The notes below the pieces were generated by a model that worked only from the letters and a program-made list of their open reading frames with translations, did not search any database and was not told the origin of the DNA. From the NCBI GenBank assembly GCA_030770535.1, contig JASVEC010000051.1:62001-126000 (forward strand): a stretch of 64,000 nucleotides of DNA, given 5' to 3'. Positions within the stretch are counted from its first letter, which is position 1. Each line of letters opens with the position of its first letter. A program made the position numbers and the translations under genes. The DNA comes from Batkoa obscura. Taxonomy: Eukaryota; Entomophthoromycota; Entomophthoromycetes; Entomophthorales; Batkoaceae. Of the stretch, positions 1 to 9,567 are shown piece by piece.

Positions 1-256
1 TGATGCTCCTGCAATAAATAACTCCGTTTTGCTGGACTAAAAATTTAAAGTTTAACTTTTGATTTCAACAAGACATAACTTTTGAGCAGTAATAATTCAA
101 ATGCTTACCTTAGATTGAGCAGATGCATTTGAAGAATGACGCACCTATTGATGAAGTTTAAAACAGTGAACAAAAATAATAAAAGGTTAAATTTACTTGG
201 TTTGCAAACTGACGTGATGAACTAGTAATCCTTGATGTAATGGCTTGTCTAAACAT
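1..256 (-). CDS. 5' end of a mitochondrially targeted protein (partial)
   Basis: Three short exons read on the minus strand: 256-197, 144-109 and 36 to the window edge. Both introns have GTAA donors and TAG acceptors and keep one frame. The start reads MFRQAITSRITSSSRQFA, rich in Arg, Ser and Ala with no acidic residues, as in a mitochondrial presequence; an RHSS stretch that could be near a processing site follows, then KTELFIAGAS where the window ends. The start is the only Met in this frame. A TATATAAA stretch lies directly before the ATG, so the transcript leader may be very short. The mature protein lies outside the window and I cannot name it. The targeting call is inferred from composition only. 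Confidence 0.6.
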
Positions 257-1132
257 TTTATATACTCTTTTCTTTTCTTAATTTTATTGTTCTAATAAGT
301 AAGCTTAATTAAGCTTGATTGCTACAATAAAAAAATCAAAAATTGACTATTGAACTCAATGTCTATCTTCGAAATCTCATCTAATTCCATCTCCTTTTGG
401 TTTTGATTTAACAGTCCAATCATCCTCTATGATAGTTGCTTTTTATTCGCTCAATTCTTATTGCAAGATTAGTATTCGGATTATCTACTATCTTACTGAT
501 GAGATCGAACTAGTGATTGGTTTGGATCATTTTGGATTATTAAAATCAAAATTTAATTTATTTTTATCCCATAATGCTGGCTTGTTAAACTTTTTGGGCT
601 GTTCGCTTATTTACTTTTGCCCAAATCTAGTAATAAAATTTAAAAAGCTATTTATTTCTAATTTAAAACTTAATATTTAATTGTTTTCATACTGTCATTT
701 TAAAATAAATTTATTTTAGTTTAAGTTTATATGTTTTTGATCATTTTATTTCATCAATAACTTTGCTGAGTAAAAGCCCATAGGATTTTTAAAAAAGATC
801 GAGTTTTAATTTGAAAATTGACATGGTTTTAAAACTATTAACCACTAAAAAAAGGAACTGTCCATTTTTTAAACTAAAATGAGTAACAAATAGAGAACCC
901 CAATGTCAGCACAAGTGCCTTAATTTTAGAAATAAAATTTCTTGCATTTCGTTCACCTTTCTAATCCCTAAAATTCAAAAAAGCTCTTAGCTGAACTTTT
1001 AACAAAAAAACATGCTTAAATAATAAATAACAATTGTTTTATTGGCTATTTTTGATTTTGTTGAAGCACTAGAAACTTGTTTTTTTCGATTTACTTCTTT
1101 TTCACATAAATAAAGGACATAATTAAAACAAA
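257..1132. other. Intergenic spacer
   Basis: AT-rich spacer between the divergent mitochondrial-type gene and the F-box gene, so it must hold both promoters. An 83-codon open frame at 429-680 has no recognisable features and is probably chance. No repeat or RNA gene was recognised. Confidence 0.5.
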
Positions 1133-3196
1133 ATGGATAGACTGCCGCTGGAAATCCAATTAATAATATTCAGTAAGCTTGAAGGAAGAGACAAATTGAA
1201 TTGGATATTAACAAATAAATCCAACTATAATACATTCGTACCCATAATTTATAGGAAAATGCATATTAAATATAGTATGAGAAAGTGTTCATTTAACTTT
1301 AAAAAATATGGTAATTTTATCAATGACATTTATTTATTAGATGTTATAGATGATATTGGATATTATCAGCTATTTTTCTTCCATTTAGCCACTTTATTTC
1401 CAGATAAGCAATTCAATTTGCATTGTACTTTTGATTTATATGAACAAATTAATATCAATTCAATGCTTTTAGAATCAAAAGATTATTTAACAAAGGAGAT
1501 AAATAAACTTCGTAGTAATTTTATAATAAAGAGCTTTAAGCTTCATTATCTTGAAACGGACCAACATGTGCACCGCATGCATGAGTTATTTAAAGATGTT
1601 GAAGATAAAAATATGTTAAAAAATGTACAAACACTCGAATTGAGAACTTATAGAAACATTCATAAAAAAGACTCACCATTTGATTATTTTTCAACTGAAA
1701 ACATTCAAAAGATGGGTGTTCAATTAGTCAAAATAAATAATGTACAAATCATCGTAAACGAAGTAACCAAATTTCAAAACTTGACTTCTTTAAATTTAAA
1801 CTTACTTCAGTGCGGTATTAAAATAGATAAATTAAACAAAATAAACTTACCTAACCTAACTACATTGAAACTTTGGTTTTCCCAAATTAACCCTAATGTA
1901 GATACGGATTCTTTATCGAGTTCGTATAGTGAATCTTCGAGTTCAGATGATTATGAATCTTTATTAGGAAGCCCATCAAGTATTTATGATTATTCTACAT
2001 CTTCATTTATTGAAAGCGGCTTTGAATTTAGTTCAGAAGAAACTGAATCAACCACCCAAAATGGAAGCGAAGATAGTGGATCAGAAGAAGATAGTGAAGA
2101 TAGTGAATCAGAAGATGAAGATGGCGAATCAGAAGGAATTAGTATTAACGACACAGATAACACTGAATCAGATGAGAATGAAATAACAAGCAGTGATCAA
2201 AATGTACATAGAAACATTAATATGGATCAAGACAATACAGCCACTTCAACTCCAGCAGTTACCAGTGTACAGGATGGTAATTATGTGAATAATCAAAACC
2301 CAATTGAAGATCAAGTACTCAGCTCCAACGTAGCAGATTCTATTTCTGCCCTCGATCCTTCTAATCGAGGCAATAATACAAATCCAACTGAAAACCGAGT
2401 TTTTAGTCCAGATGTAGCAGCTTCTATATTTGTACTTGATCCATTCAATGAAAATATCAATAATATAAACGAAGGTAATGACGTTGGTAATGAAAGCGGC
2501 TATCAAAATAATGACAATAGACAAGGAACACCACAGATAGTCAAATTAGATGGGAACAATTTCCCTAAATTAATAAGCTTTGAATTATTTTATGACTTAA
2601 CTGTGAGAATCGAACTTCTAAACCAATTTATGAATTTAAAGTCATTAGCCCTAAGAATATCTCATTATCAACCTTTTACATTTTCAATGAAAGAATATCC
2701 TAATTTGGAGAGCCTTAAAATTGTAAGGAAAAAGTCAAAGAATTCCAATTTTAACAAGAAAACTCAAATTATTAAATTTGATTACAGTAAGAATGGCATA
2801 GCTAATGACAAAAAAGCACTAAGCTTTCCAAAAATGAAACAACTATGTATCAAAGGTTTTACACTTGATTCAACTACTTTGAATTTTGTTACCAAGGCCA
2901 TTACTCCTAATTTAATCACATTAGAATTAGAGCATTGTAACGTTACAAAAGAAGGTGCTAAATTGTTAGTTAGTAGCAATAATTTAACTAATATAAAGAA
3001 ATTGATAATTGATGCAAATGATGATATTATCTTAGAATGGGCTTTAATTAGTTGTCCTAATTTACAGTATTTGTTTTCAAAAATCGGTTTCTTTCAACCT
3101 GTTAGTGAAAAATTACGAAATATTATATTTTTGGAGTTTGAAAAAAAGAACTCAGCTTATTTTAAATACCCGTCGGTTTTTCATACACTTAAGTAA
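1133..3196 (+). CDS. F-box/leucine-rich-repeat-like protein with acidic insert
   Basis: A single-exon gene of 687 residues. Residues 1-45 (MDRLPLEIQLIIFSKLEGRD and on) match the start of an F-box, the motif that docks SCF ubiquitin-ligase substrate adaptors on Skp1. Irregular leucine-rich repeats follow at about 215-245 and again after about 470, with phrases such as LTSLNLNLL, LESLKIV and LITLELEHC. Between them, about residues 255-465, lies a low-complexity insert of Ser, Glu and Asp runs and then Asn-rich sequence, likely disordered and interrupting the repeat domain. F-box/LRR proteins of this kind form large lineage-specific families in fungi; the substrate cannot be predicted. The ATG sits in an A-rich context (ACAAAATGG). 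No intron is needed. Confidence 0.8.
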   Translation: MDRLPLEIQLIIFSKLEGRDKLNWILTNKSNYNTFVPIIYRKMHIKYSMRKCSFNFKKYGNFINDIYLLDVIDDIGYYQLFFFHLATLFPDKQFNLHCTFDLYEQININSMLLESKDYLTKEINKLRSNFIIKSFKLHYLETDQHVHRMHELFKDVEDKNMLKNVQTLELRTYRNIHKKDSPFDYFSTENIQKMGVQLVKINNVQIIVNEVTKFQNLTSLNLNLLQCGIKIDKLNKINLPNLTTLKLWFSQINPNVDTDSLSSSYSESSSSDDYESLLGSPSSIYDYSTSSFIESGFEFSSEETESTTQNGSEDSGSEEDSEDSESEDEDGESEGISINDTDNTESDENEITSSDQNVHRNINMDQDNTATSTPAVTSVQDGNYVNNQNPIEDQVLSSNVADSISALDPSNRGNNTNPTENRVFSPDVAASIFVLDPFNENINNINEGNDVGNESGYQNNDNRQGTPQIVKLDGNNFPKLISFELFYDLTVRIELLNQFMNLKSLALRISHYQPFTFSMKEYPNLESLKIVRKKSKNSNFNKKTQIIKFDYSKNGIANDKKALSFPKMKQLCIKGFTLDSTTLNFVTKAITPNLITLELEHCNVTKEGAKLLVSSNNLTNIKKLIIDANDDIILEWALISCPNLQYLFSKIGFFQPVSEKLRNIIFLEFEKKNSAYFKYPSVFHTLK

Positions 3197-3508
3197 GAGG
3201 TGAGAGTTGCAAAGCTTGTATCTTGTTTCAATTTTTTATTTTTCTTAATAAAAGTATAGTCTGTCATTTTTGTTACAGTTTGGTGTTTTAATTTATATTT
3301 ATATTTAAGATTTACCTTTTAATGTATTTATATTAAACTATGATTTAAAATTTTACGAGAACAAAATTCCTTTTATTTCGTTATTAACACTTATTTGACC
3401 TTTCCTACAAGAAATACTACATTGTCAATTCCTATAAAATCTAATAAACAAAATATTAAATAAACGATTGAATTTTACTTCTAAAAATGTTCTAATTTAG
3501 CTCATTCT

Positions 3509-3856
3509 CTATTCCAATTTAGGTGGGAAATTTTCCAGTGGTACTTTTCTTTTCTCCCACACATCAAGTGATGATACCTCCCCCTCCCTTTCTTCCCATA
3601 GCTCTTTTTCGAACTTTTTAATCTTTTCAATTTTTTCTGTTTGATTCAATGTCGTCAATGTCAATCCAAACTTAAACCTTTTCCAAACTAAAGAACAATC
3701 CTTTTTGCTACCATATCGGTAATAATGGACCACCTGTTGACCAAAGCTGTTACACCTCATTACTTCATCGAAACAGCGATTGATATTATAAGGTAATGTG
3801 ATTTCATCGGGTCGTAAATTATCGTAATTTAATTCGATTGATTTATCTTCTGCCAT
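3509..3856 (-). CDS. DUF3128/PANTS-like (Emi1-type) small protein
   Basis: A single-exon gene of 115 residues. The core CFDEVMRC, then QQVVHYYRYGS and DCSLVWKRF, matches the DUF3128/PANTS-like family, which includes yeast Emi1 and vertebrate C22orf39. Family members carry Cys pairs around a YYRYG motif. Here Cys28, Cys35 and Cys54 are present, while the usual fourth Cys after the KRFK segment appears to be Gly or Leu. Emi1 is linked to meiotic induction and mitochondrial function, but the biochemical role is unclear. The C-terminal third is charged and likely helical. The gene is divergent from HGH1, with 161 bp between the two start codons. Confidence 0.75.
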   Translation of the reverse strand: MAEDKSIELNYDNLRPDEITLPYNINRCFDEVMRCNSFGQQVVHYYRYGSKKDCSLVWKRFKFGLTLTTLNQTEKIEKIKKFEKELWEEREGEVSSLDVWEKRKVPLENFPPKLE

Positions 3857-4017
3857 TTTTTATAAATAAAAGTAGTAAAAGCTTGTAGAAGATGGGCTTA
3901 ATGGTTTGTGATTGACTTTAGCCAATCAAACCAAGTCACTGGATTTGAGAAGTTATCCCTGATATATAAAATGAAAATAAGTTATCCTTTTTTGTTGTTT
4001 TTTATTTAGTTTACAAA
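3857..4017. promoter_or_regulatory. Short divergent promoter region, DUF3128 gene / HGH1
   Basis: Only 161 bp separate the two divergent start codons, so the core promoters of both genes must lie here, overlap, or extend into each other's leader. No recognisable TATA box or factor site stands out beyond a TATATAAAAT stretch near 3961 that faces HGH1. Confidence 0.4.
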
Positions 4018-5485
4018 ATGGAAGCACAATTAGATGAAGTAAAATAAAGGCTAAGAAGTTATAATTAAATAACTAATCTTTTATTCTTTTTTTAGTTATT
4101 GGATTTCGTCCTTGATCCTAAACCAGAAGTAATTTCAATAGCAAGCATAGAAGTAATTTATATTAAACTTTTTATTTTATTATAGGTACGTCAATTAGCC
4201 ACCCAACATATATTAGATTTTACCGGTGCAACCACCTTAGAACAACCTGAATTTAAGACTTACTTTGATTCTCGTGGGGTTAAAATTGTCGATCAATTTA
4301 TTAAAGTTATTATTGATGATTGGTATGATTTCCCTGTAAGTTCTTATAATCATCTATTATATTTGAAATTAAACAAATACATTTAGATTTCTGCACATAA
4401 TGCCATTTCAGCATTAACTAACCTTTCTGCTAAAGATCATATTGTCACTGAATTTACTAAATATCCAGAATTTATTAAACATTGTATTAAAATGATTACT
4501 GTAAGTTATCAATAGGCTCAACAATAGCTAAAATAAAAATACTGATATAAAAAACTTAGATACCCACCACAGTATTAGCAGATCCAGTCTGTATGTTATT
4601 ATCCAATCTTAGTAAAAATGAACAAGTAGCAGTTACATTATTAAAAATTGAAAACAGTGTAGAAGATTTAACAGATGTATTTGTTAAAGGCTCACAAAAA
4701 TTATATAATAAGCATGCTGAATTCCATTTTTTGGCTTCCGTGTTTGCTAACGTTACCCAAGTGAGTTTAGTTTAGTTATTCTAAATAAATTTTTAAATGT
4801 TATTCTAGTTTGAGTTCGCTAGAAGGTACTTTTTAGAAAAATCAGAAAGAGATCGTTTATTACCCATTACTCGATTGATGGTATTTACAGAGCATCCAAA
4901 TATTATTCGCCGTGGTGGGGTAATATCAGCTATTAAGTAAGTTGATTTTATATAATAACAGAAAATTGTATTTAAATTGATTAGAAATTGCTGTTTTGAT
5001 TCTAAATATCATTTAACTTTATTAAATGAAACTGGTGAATCCGATATATTGCCCTATTTATTGTTGCCCCTTTGTGGACCTGAACCTTTTGATGATGATG
5101 TGAGTCTATAATATATTATTAATTCGTATTAAATTGTAATTGTTATTAGGATCAAGAAGGTATGCCCACAGATTTAATGTTATTACCCGATGATAAAAAG
5201 AGAGAAAGTGACCCTAAACTTCGTGCTACATTAGTAGAATCTTTAGTTTTATTAACAGGTACTAAAGATTCTAGACAAGCTTTAAGGGATCGTAAAGTTT
5301 ACCCAGTTATTAGAGAATTACATAAATTTGAGTCTGGATTAAGTCAACCTTATCAAAATTGTTTAGACCAAATGGATGCTTTAGTTAATATGTTAATGAG
5401 AGATGAAGAGAGAACAGTAATTGAACCTAAGGTCGAAGAGATTATTGAAGATGAGGAGGATTTGGCTATAGAAGAAATCGTATAG
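4018..5485 (+). CDS. HGH1: HGH1-family translation-factor chaperone
   Basis: Eight exons: 4018-4038, 4096-4128, 4186-4335, 4387-4500, 4560-4760, 4809-4936, 4985-5099 and 5150-5485, giving 365 residues, close to the family length of about 390. The start LLDFVLDPKPEVRQLATQ is the armadillo-like N-terminus of HGH1. Later landmarks are ADPVCMLLSNLS, RLMVFTEHPNIIRRGG, LPLCGPEPFDDDDQEGMP and RKVYPVIRELHK. The C-terminus is acidic. In yeast, Hgh1 cooperates with TRiC and Hsp90 in folding translation elongation factor eEF2. Every junction keeps phase. Intron 2 has two identical donor sequences 24 nt apart, the second of which would add eight residues in frame. The gene is convergent with the BED-finger gene. 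Confidence 0.92.
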
Positions 5486-5655
5486 TATAAAATTAATAAA
5501 GGAAAATAAAGTTTAAAGCTAAGTCATTTATATATGTTTTATTATCCCAAATAAAATTTATTTTAAAAATGAGATCAAAAATAATCATTAAAACACTTAT
5601 TAATGAGAAAAGAAGCAAAAAGAAAGAAGAGAAAAGGGAGGAGGTAATAGTAAAG

Positions 5656-6852
5656 TCAATTAAGCTTATTATTTTCTAAATCGTTTAAAAATTGTTTTGA
5701 ATTAGGGACAATAACATTTGGATTTAAAGCTTTAATAAACTGATTAAATTTTGGATCATCTAACAAATTGGCGGATTGTTTACCAAAGCTATTTAAAAAT
5801 AATTGACTAAAATTCATTTCCTTTTCTACTGGAAATACTGCTTTCAATTTATTATAATACATCTCAGATAATTCTTTCGTTTCTATAGCCAAATTATTTC
5901 CATATAATTGTTCTGATAATCTGGATATTGAATTTCTAAAGATATCACCTTCCCCGCCTAATGAATAAACTCTAGCAATATCATTTAATTCATATAACGT
6001 TTGTTCAAACTGTTGAATATTTTCACTATTACTCAAACTAATATTTTCTTCATTAACTTGTTCTAGGTGTGTATCATACCCCATGGTTCTAGGTTTCTTA
6101 TTATCTCTTAAATCAATTTTATGTTTCCTCCTTAAATGCTTAAAGAAGGTTGTAGTACTAGAAAAACTTTGATAAGTATGACCACAAAGCTTACAGCGAT
6201 ATCCAACACCTTCACCAGTTTCGCTTAGAAAGGTAAAATAAGCATATACTGGTGAGCGTCTTAATCGGTTTCTATGGTCTTGTTGACTATCGATTAATGA
6301 AGTTGATTGACGTGAATTTAAAGAAGCAAAAAAAGCTTTTGGATCTTGATTGGGACTATTTTGTAATAGATGAGTATCTTTATTCATATCATTATTAATC
6401 AATTCCAATGTTTTTGAGACCAAATCATTAGTATAACTATTGCTTGTCTCCATAGGCTGCATCAATTGACTGGCTGATGGAAAAGTAAATTCTCTTTGCA
6501 AGTCATTTAATTGAGCAAAATTCGAATTGAATTGACTTTCCAACAAATTAGCTTCATTATTTTGAGCATTTGAATAAAGTGTCGATAGTAAAGCTGGTAA
6601 AAAAGTGTCTTGTTGCGCTAACTCCTTTTTAGGAGAAACAGGAAGAGAAGGCAATGGAGTTTGAGTTTCAGCTTGTTGAGATAAGATCAATAATTTAGCT
6701 TGATCTAAATCCAATTTAGCAGGTGGATTTAAATAATTCTCATTGACTGTTGGCGAATTATATAACGCTACTAAATTACCTTTAGGCGACGATTCTAAAT
6801 CGGAACTTAAGTCTTCTTTGGTATCAGAATTCATTTTTTTTGTTAGGATCAC
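5656..6852 (-). CDS. BED-type zinc-finger protein, no transposase domain
   Basis: A single-exon gene of 398 residues. A BED zinc finger lies at about residues 203-252: aromatic YAYFTFLSE, then CKLCG and, after a Ser/Thr-rich spacer, HLRRKH (Cys2/His2 ligands). The N-terminal 200 residues are Gln-, Asn- and Ser-rich and likely disordered. The C-terminal 150 residues are helical and I do not recognise them; they contain neither a visible hAT catalytic core nor a dimerisation motif. BED fingers bind DNA and came from hAT transposases, so this is either a domesticated regulator or a fungal transcription factor of its own type. A second Met at residue 7 (MNSDTKED) could be the true start; the first is kept for length only. 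Confidence 0.75.
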   Translation of the reverse strand: MILTKKMNSDTKEDLSSDLESSPKGNLVALYNSPTVNENYLNPPAKLDLDQAKLLILSQQAETQTPLPSLPVSPKKELAQQDTFLPALLSTLYSNAQNNEANLLESQFNSNFAQLNDLQREFTFPSASQLMQPMETSNSYTNDLVSKTLELINNDMNKDTHLLQNSPNQDPKAFFASLNSRQSTSLIDSQQDHRNRLRRSPVYAYFTFLSETGEGVGYRCKLCGHTYQSFSSTTTFFKHLRRKHKIDLRDNKKPRTMGYDTHLEQVNEENISLSNSENIQQFEQTLYELNDIARVYSLGGEGDIFRNSISRLSEQLYGNNLAIETKELSEMYYNKLKAVFPVEKEMNFSQLFLNSFGKQSANLLDDPKFNQFIKALNPNVIVPNSKQFLNDLENNKLN

Positions 6853-7817
6853 TAGCTGAATTAAACAAGTGGGATTCTCACTTTGGATTTTATGGGATAT
6901 TTTTCACTCTTCAGTGGAATATGGAGATTTAAATTGATTGGTTGAAGTGAAATTATAAGTGGATTCAACCAATAAATAAAATTTATGCTTGACTCTATTG
7001 GTTAAAACATTAAACCTCGTTTTTGGGGAAGGTCTTTACCATAAGATTGACTTCCATTTGCAATACGACATGTAAGCCCTTGTGTTATGATTATATTATA
7101 ACTGAGCTTTAAATATGCCATTTTTGATATTAAAATACTGCCTATTTAATAATATTTTTTATTCCAACTTTTAGCTTGGAACCGTAGTGTCTTTTTCAAT
7201 CCAGTCATTTGTTTATAATTTATTGGACTTTTGGACAAAAAACATGATCTTTATTTATTCCTGTGTAGTCATCCCTTTTTATTTTATTTTTTTTGAATAT
7301 TATAATTGCATAACAAAGACTCTATTATCACTGCATTATATACAGTTAACATCAGTTTTCAGAAATTAAACAAATAAATTTAAATAAAAATGAATATAAT
7401 GTATTTGTTTTCTTGGTTTACTGTCTTATTTATTTGATTGATAATATTATAAAAATGTTTCTGTCAGGGCTTTTTTCTGAAAAACCTGTTTGAGCCAATT
7501 TCTAAAATAAATTTTATATCAAAGAAACTGTATTAAGCACAGTTAATAAAAGCAAGCTAATAAAACTGTAGAATATAAATAACATCTAACTTAATCTTTA
7601 TATTTTGAAATATACCATTATTTTTTTTATGCTTATATAGCAGCTATAATTCATTGTAAAAAAAATTAAAAATTAGAAAATTCTAGAATTTACCAACTAT
7701 AAAATCAAATTTGAATGTATAAAAAATCTATCGTCATTAAGGGATTAACATAAGTTGTCAAACTTAAGTCTTATATAACTTTAAATTCTTAAATAAAAAA
7801 TTCAAATTTATTAAAAG
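6853..7817. other. Intergenic spacer
   Basis: Spacer between divergent genes (BED-finger gene and cyclophilin-40). One 60-codon open frame at 7187-7369 is rich in Phe, Tyr and Ile, as expected by chance in AT-rich DNA. No conserved element was recognised. Confidence 0.5.
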
Positions 7818-9154
7818 ATGGCTAATCCAAAATGTTATTTTGATATCCTCATTGGTGATGAATACGAAGGTCGTGTCATTTTTGAATTAGTAAATATTTA
7901 TATTCTATTTTAAACACATTAAACTAACTTAATTACTTCCCTTTAGTTCACTGATGTAGTTCCAAAAACCGCTGAAAACTTTCGTAGTTTGTGTACTGGT
8001 GAAAAAGGCAATAGTAGCAATGGCAATAAACCACTACATTATAAAGGATCTACATTCCATCGTGTTATAAAAAACTTTATGATTCAAGGGGGTGATTTTA
8101 CTGCTGGTAATGGTACTGGTGGCGAATCGATTTATGGTGAAAAATTTGAAGATGAAAATTTTGAAAAGAAACATGATCAACCATTTTTATTGTCTATGGC
8201 TAATGCTGGCCCTGGTACCAATGGTTCTCAATTTTTTATTACTACTACTGCAGTAAGTTGATTGGCATTTAATGGATTTTTGAAAGGTTAATTTATTTAT
8301 CTATTAGACCCCCCATTTAGACGGTAAACATGTTGTATTCGGTAAGGTTATTAAAGGTAAAGGGGTGGTTAGAGCCATTGAAAACAATCCAACTGGGGAA
8401 CAAGATAAGCCTATTAAACCAGTGGTTATTAAAGATTGTGGAGAATTAATTGGTTCTGAAGAAGAGCTCAAAAAACAAAGTGCTATGAATGGAGAAGACC
8501 CTTATGAAGAGTACCCAGGTAAAATTTAATTTATAAGTCATCAAATTCAGATACTAATATAAAGATAATAGATGATTTAGAAGGTGATAAAGATGCCGGA
8601 ACAATTTATAAAGCAGCTGAAGAGATTAGGACTATAGGAAATACCTTTTTCAAGGAAAGTAAATTAGATTTAGCTTTACGTAAATACAAAAAGAGTATCC
8701 GTTACCTTAATGAATACCCAATATTTGACAAAGATGACAAAGAAGTGGACCCAAGTTTACCACCTAAATATTTTAAGCTTCGAATCTCTATTCAATTAAA
8801 TATGGCATTAGCTTATATCAAGTTAGGGCAATTTAAAGATGCTATCGATGTTACTAGTAAAATCTTGGATAAAAGTGAAGAATCTGGATTTGAAACCAAT
8901 GATAAAACTAAGGCTTTATATCGTCGTGGCTTAGCTTATTCTAATGTTAAAAGATATGAAGAAGCTGTTCAAGATTTAGAAGCTGCCCTTGTTCTATCTC
9001 CTGAAGATGGTGGTATTAAAAAGGAATTAGTTAATGCTAAACAAGTGAGTTATTCTAGCTTAATATTATAGAGTATATATTAATAGTTTTATTTTAGAAA
9101 GCTGCTATTCGTAAACAAAAAGAAAAGGAAGTTTATAGTAAAATGTTTGGTTAA
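7818..9154 (+). CDS. CPR6: Cyclophilin-40 (Cpr6-type) peptidyl-prolyl isomerase with TPR domain
   Basis: Five exons: 7818-7889, 7947-8252, 8308-8518, 8572-9044 and 9098-9154, giving 372 residues, the normal size of Cyp40. Residues 5-175 form the cyclophilin fold, with [42 protein letters not shown] and the active-site [12 protein letters not shown]. From about 205 three TPR repeats follow ([52 protein letters not shown]), and a basic C-terminal helix ([13 protein letters not shown]). Cyp40 isomerises prolines and binds the Hsp90 C-terminus through the TPR groove, helping clients such as kinases. Intron phases agree throughout. Confidence 0.93.
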
Positions 9155-9300
9155 AGAAGAGACATCAAATTGGATATTATATGGGGTCAATTTAATAAAA
9201 TATATGATGTGTTTTAATAGTTTGTTTATTATCATTGTTTTAAAGATTAAAATAGTTTATTAAATAAAATTCCATTATTTATTTTAAAATCAATTACATA

Positions 9301-9440
9301 GTAAAATTCTTAAATACAAAAAAACATCTCCATATATTATATAAGATGAAGTTGCTATTATTATTTATACTTAACAATCTTTCCACTCAAATAGCGCTTA
9401 AAAAATGGAAAAAATAATGAAATCAAAAAAACATCTCCAT
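9301..9440 (+). mobile_element. Rearranged ~100-bp fold-back MITE
   Basis: Bases 9373-9440 are the right two-thirds of the forward-oriented MITE (TTTCCACTCAAATAGCGCTT to ACATCTCCA). The matching left arm, which should precede it, is present in inverted orientation at 9301-9333. The element looks like an internal inversion or an abutting second copy. Confidence 0.65.
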
Positions 9441-9567
9441 ATACTACTAGTTTTAACTAAATTCTAACTTTGACGAAATTGCTAAATAAAAAAATTTTAG
9501 GTCAAAAAATAAAGTCAAAGCTAAATTAAAATTTAAAAGTTACATTCAATTTTAACTTATAATCAAA

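Noticed and set aside
2246-2524. 92-codon antisense frame inside the F-box gene
   Set aside because: It is the reverse strand of the Asn-rich insert; the sense frame has a clear F-box and repeats.
7187-7369. 60-codon open frame in the cyclophilin-40 upstream region
   Set aside because: Composition is that of random AT-rich DNA (Phe, Tyr, Ile), with no splice partners and no similarity recognised.
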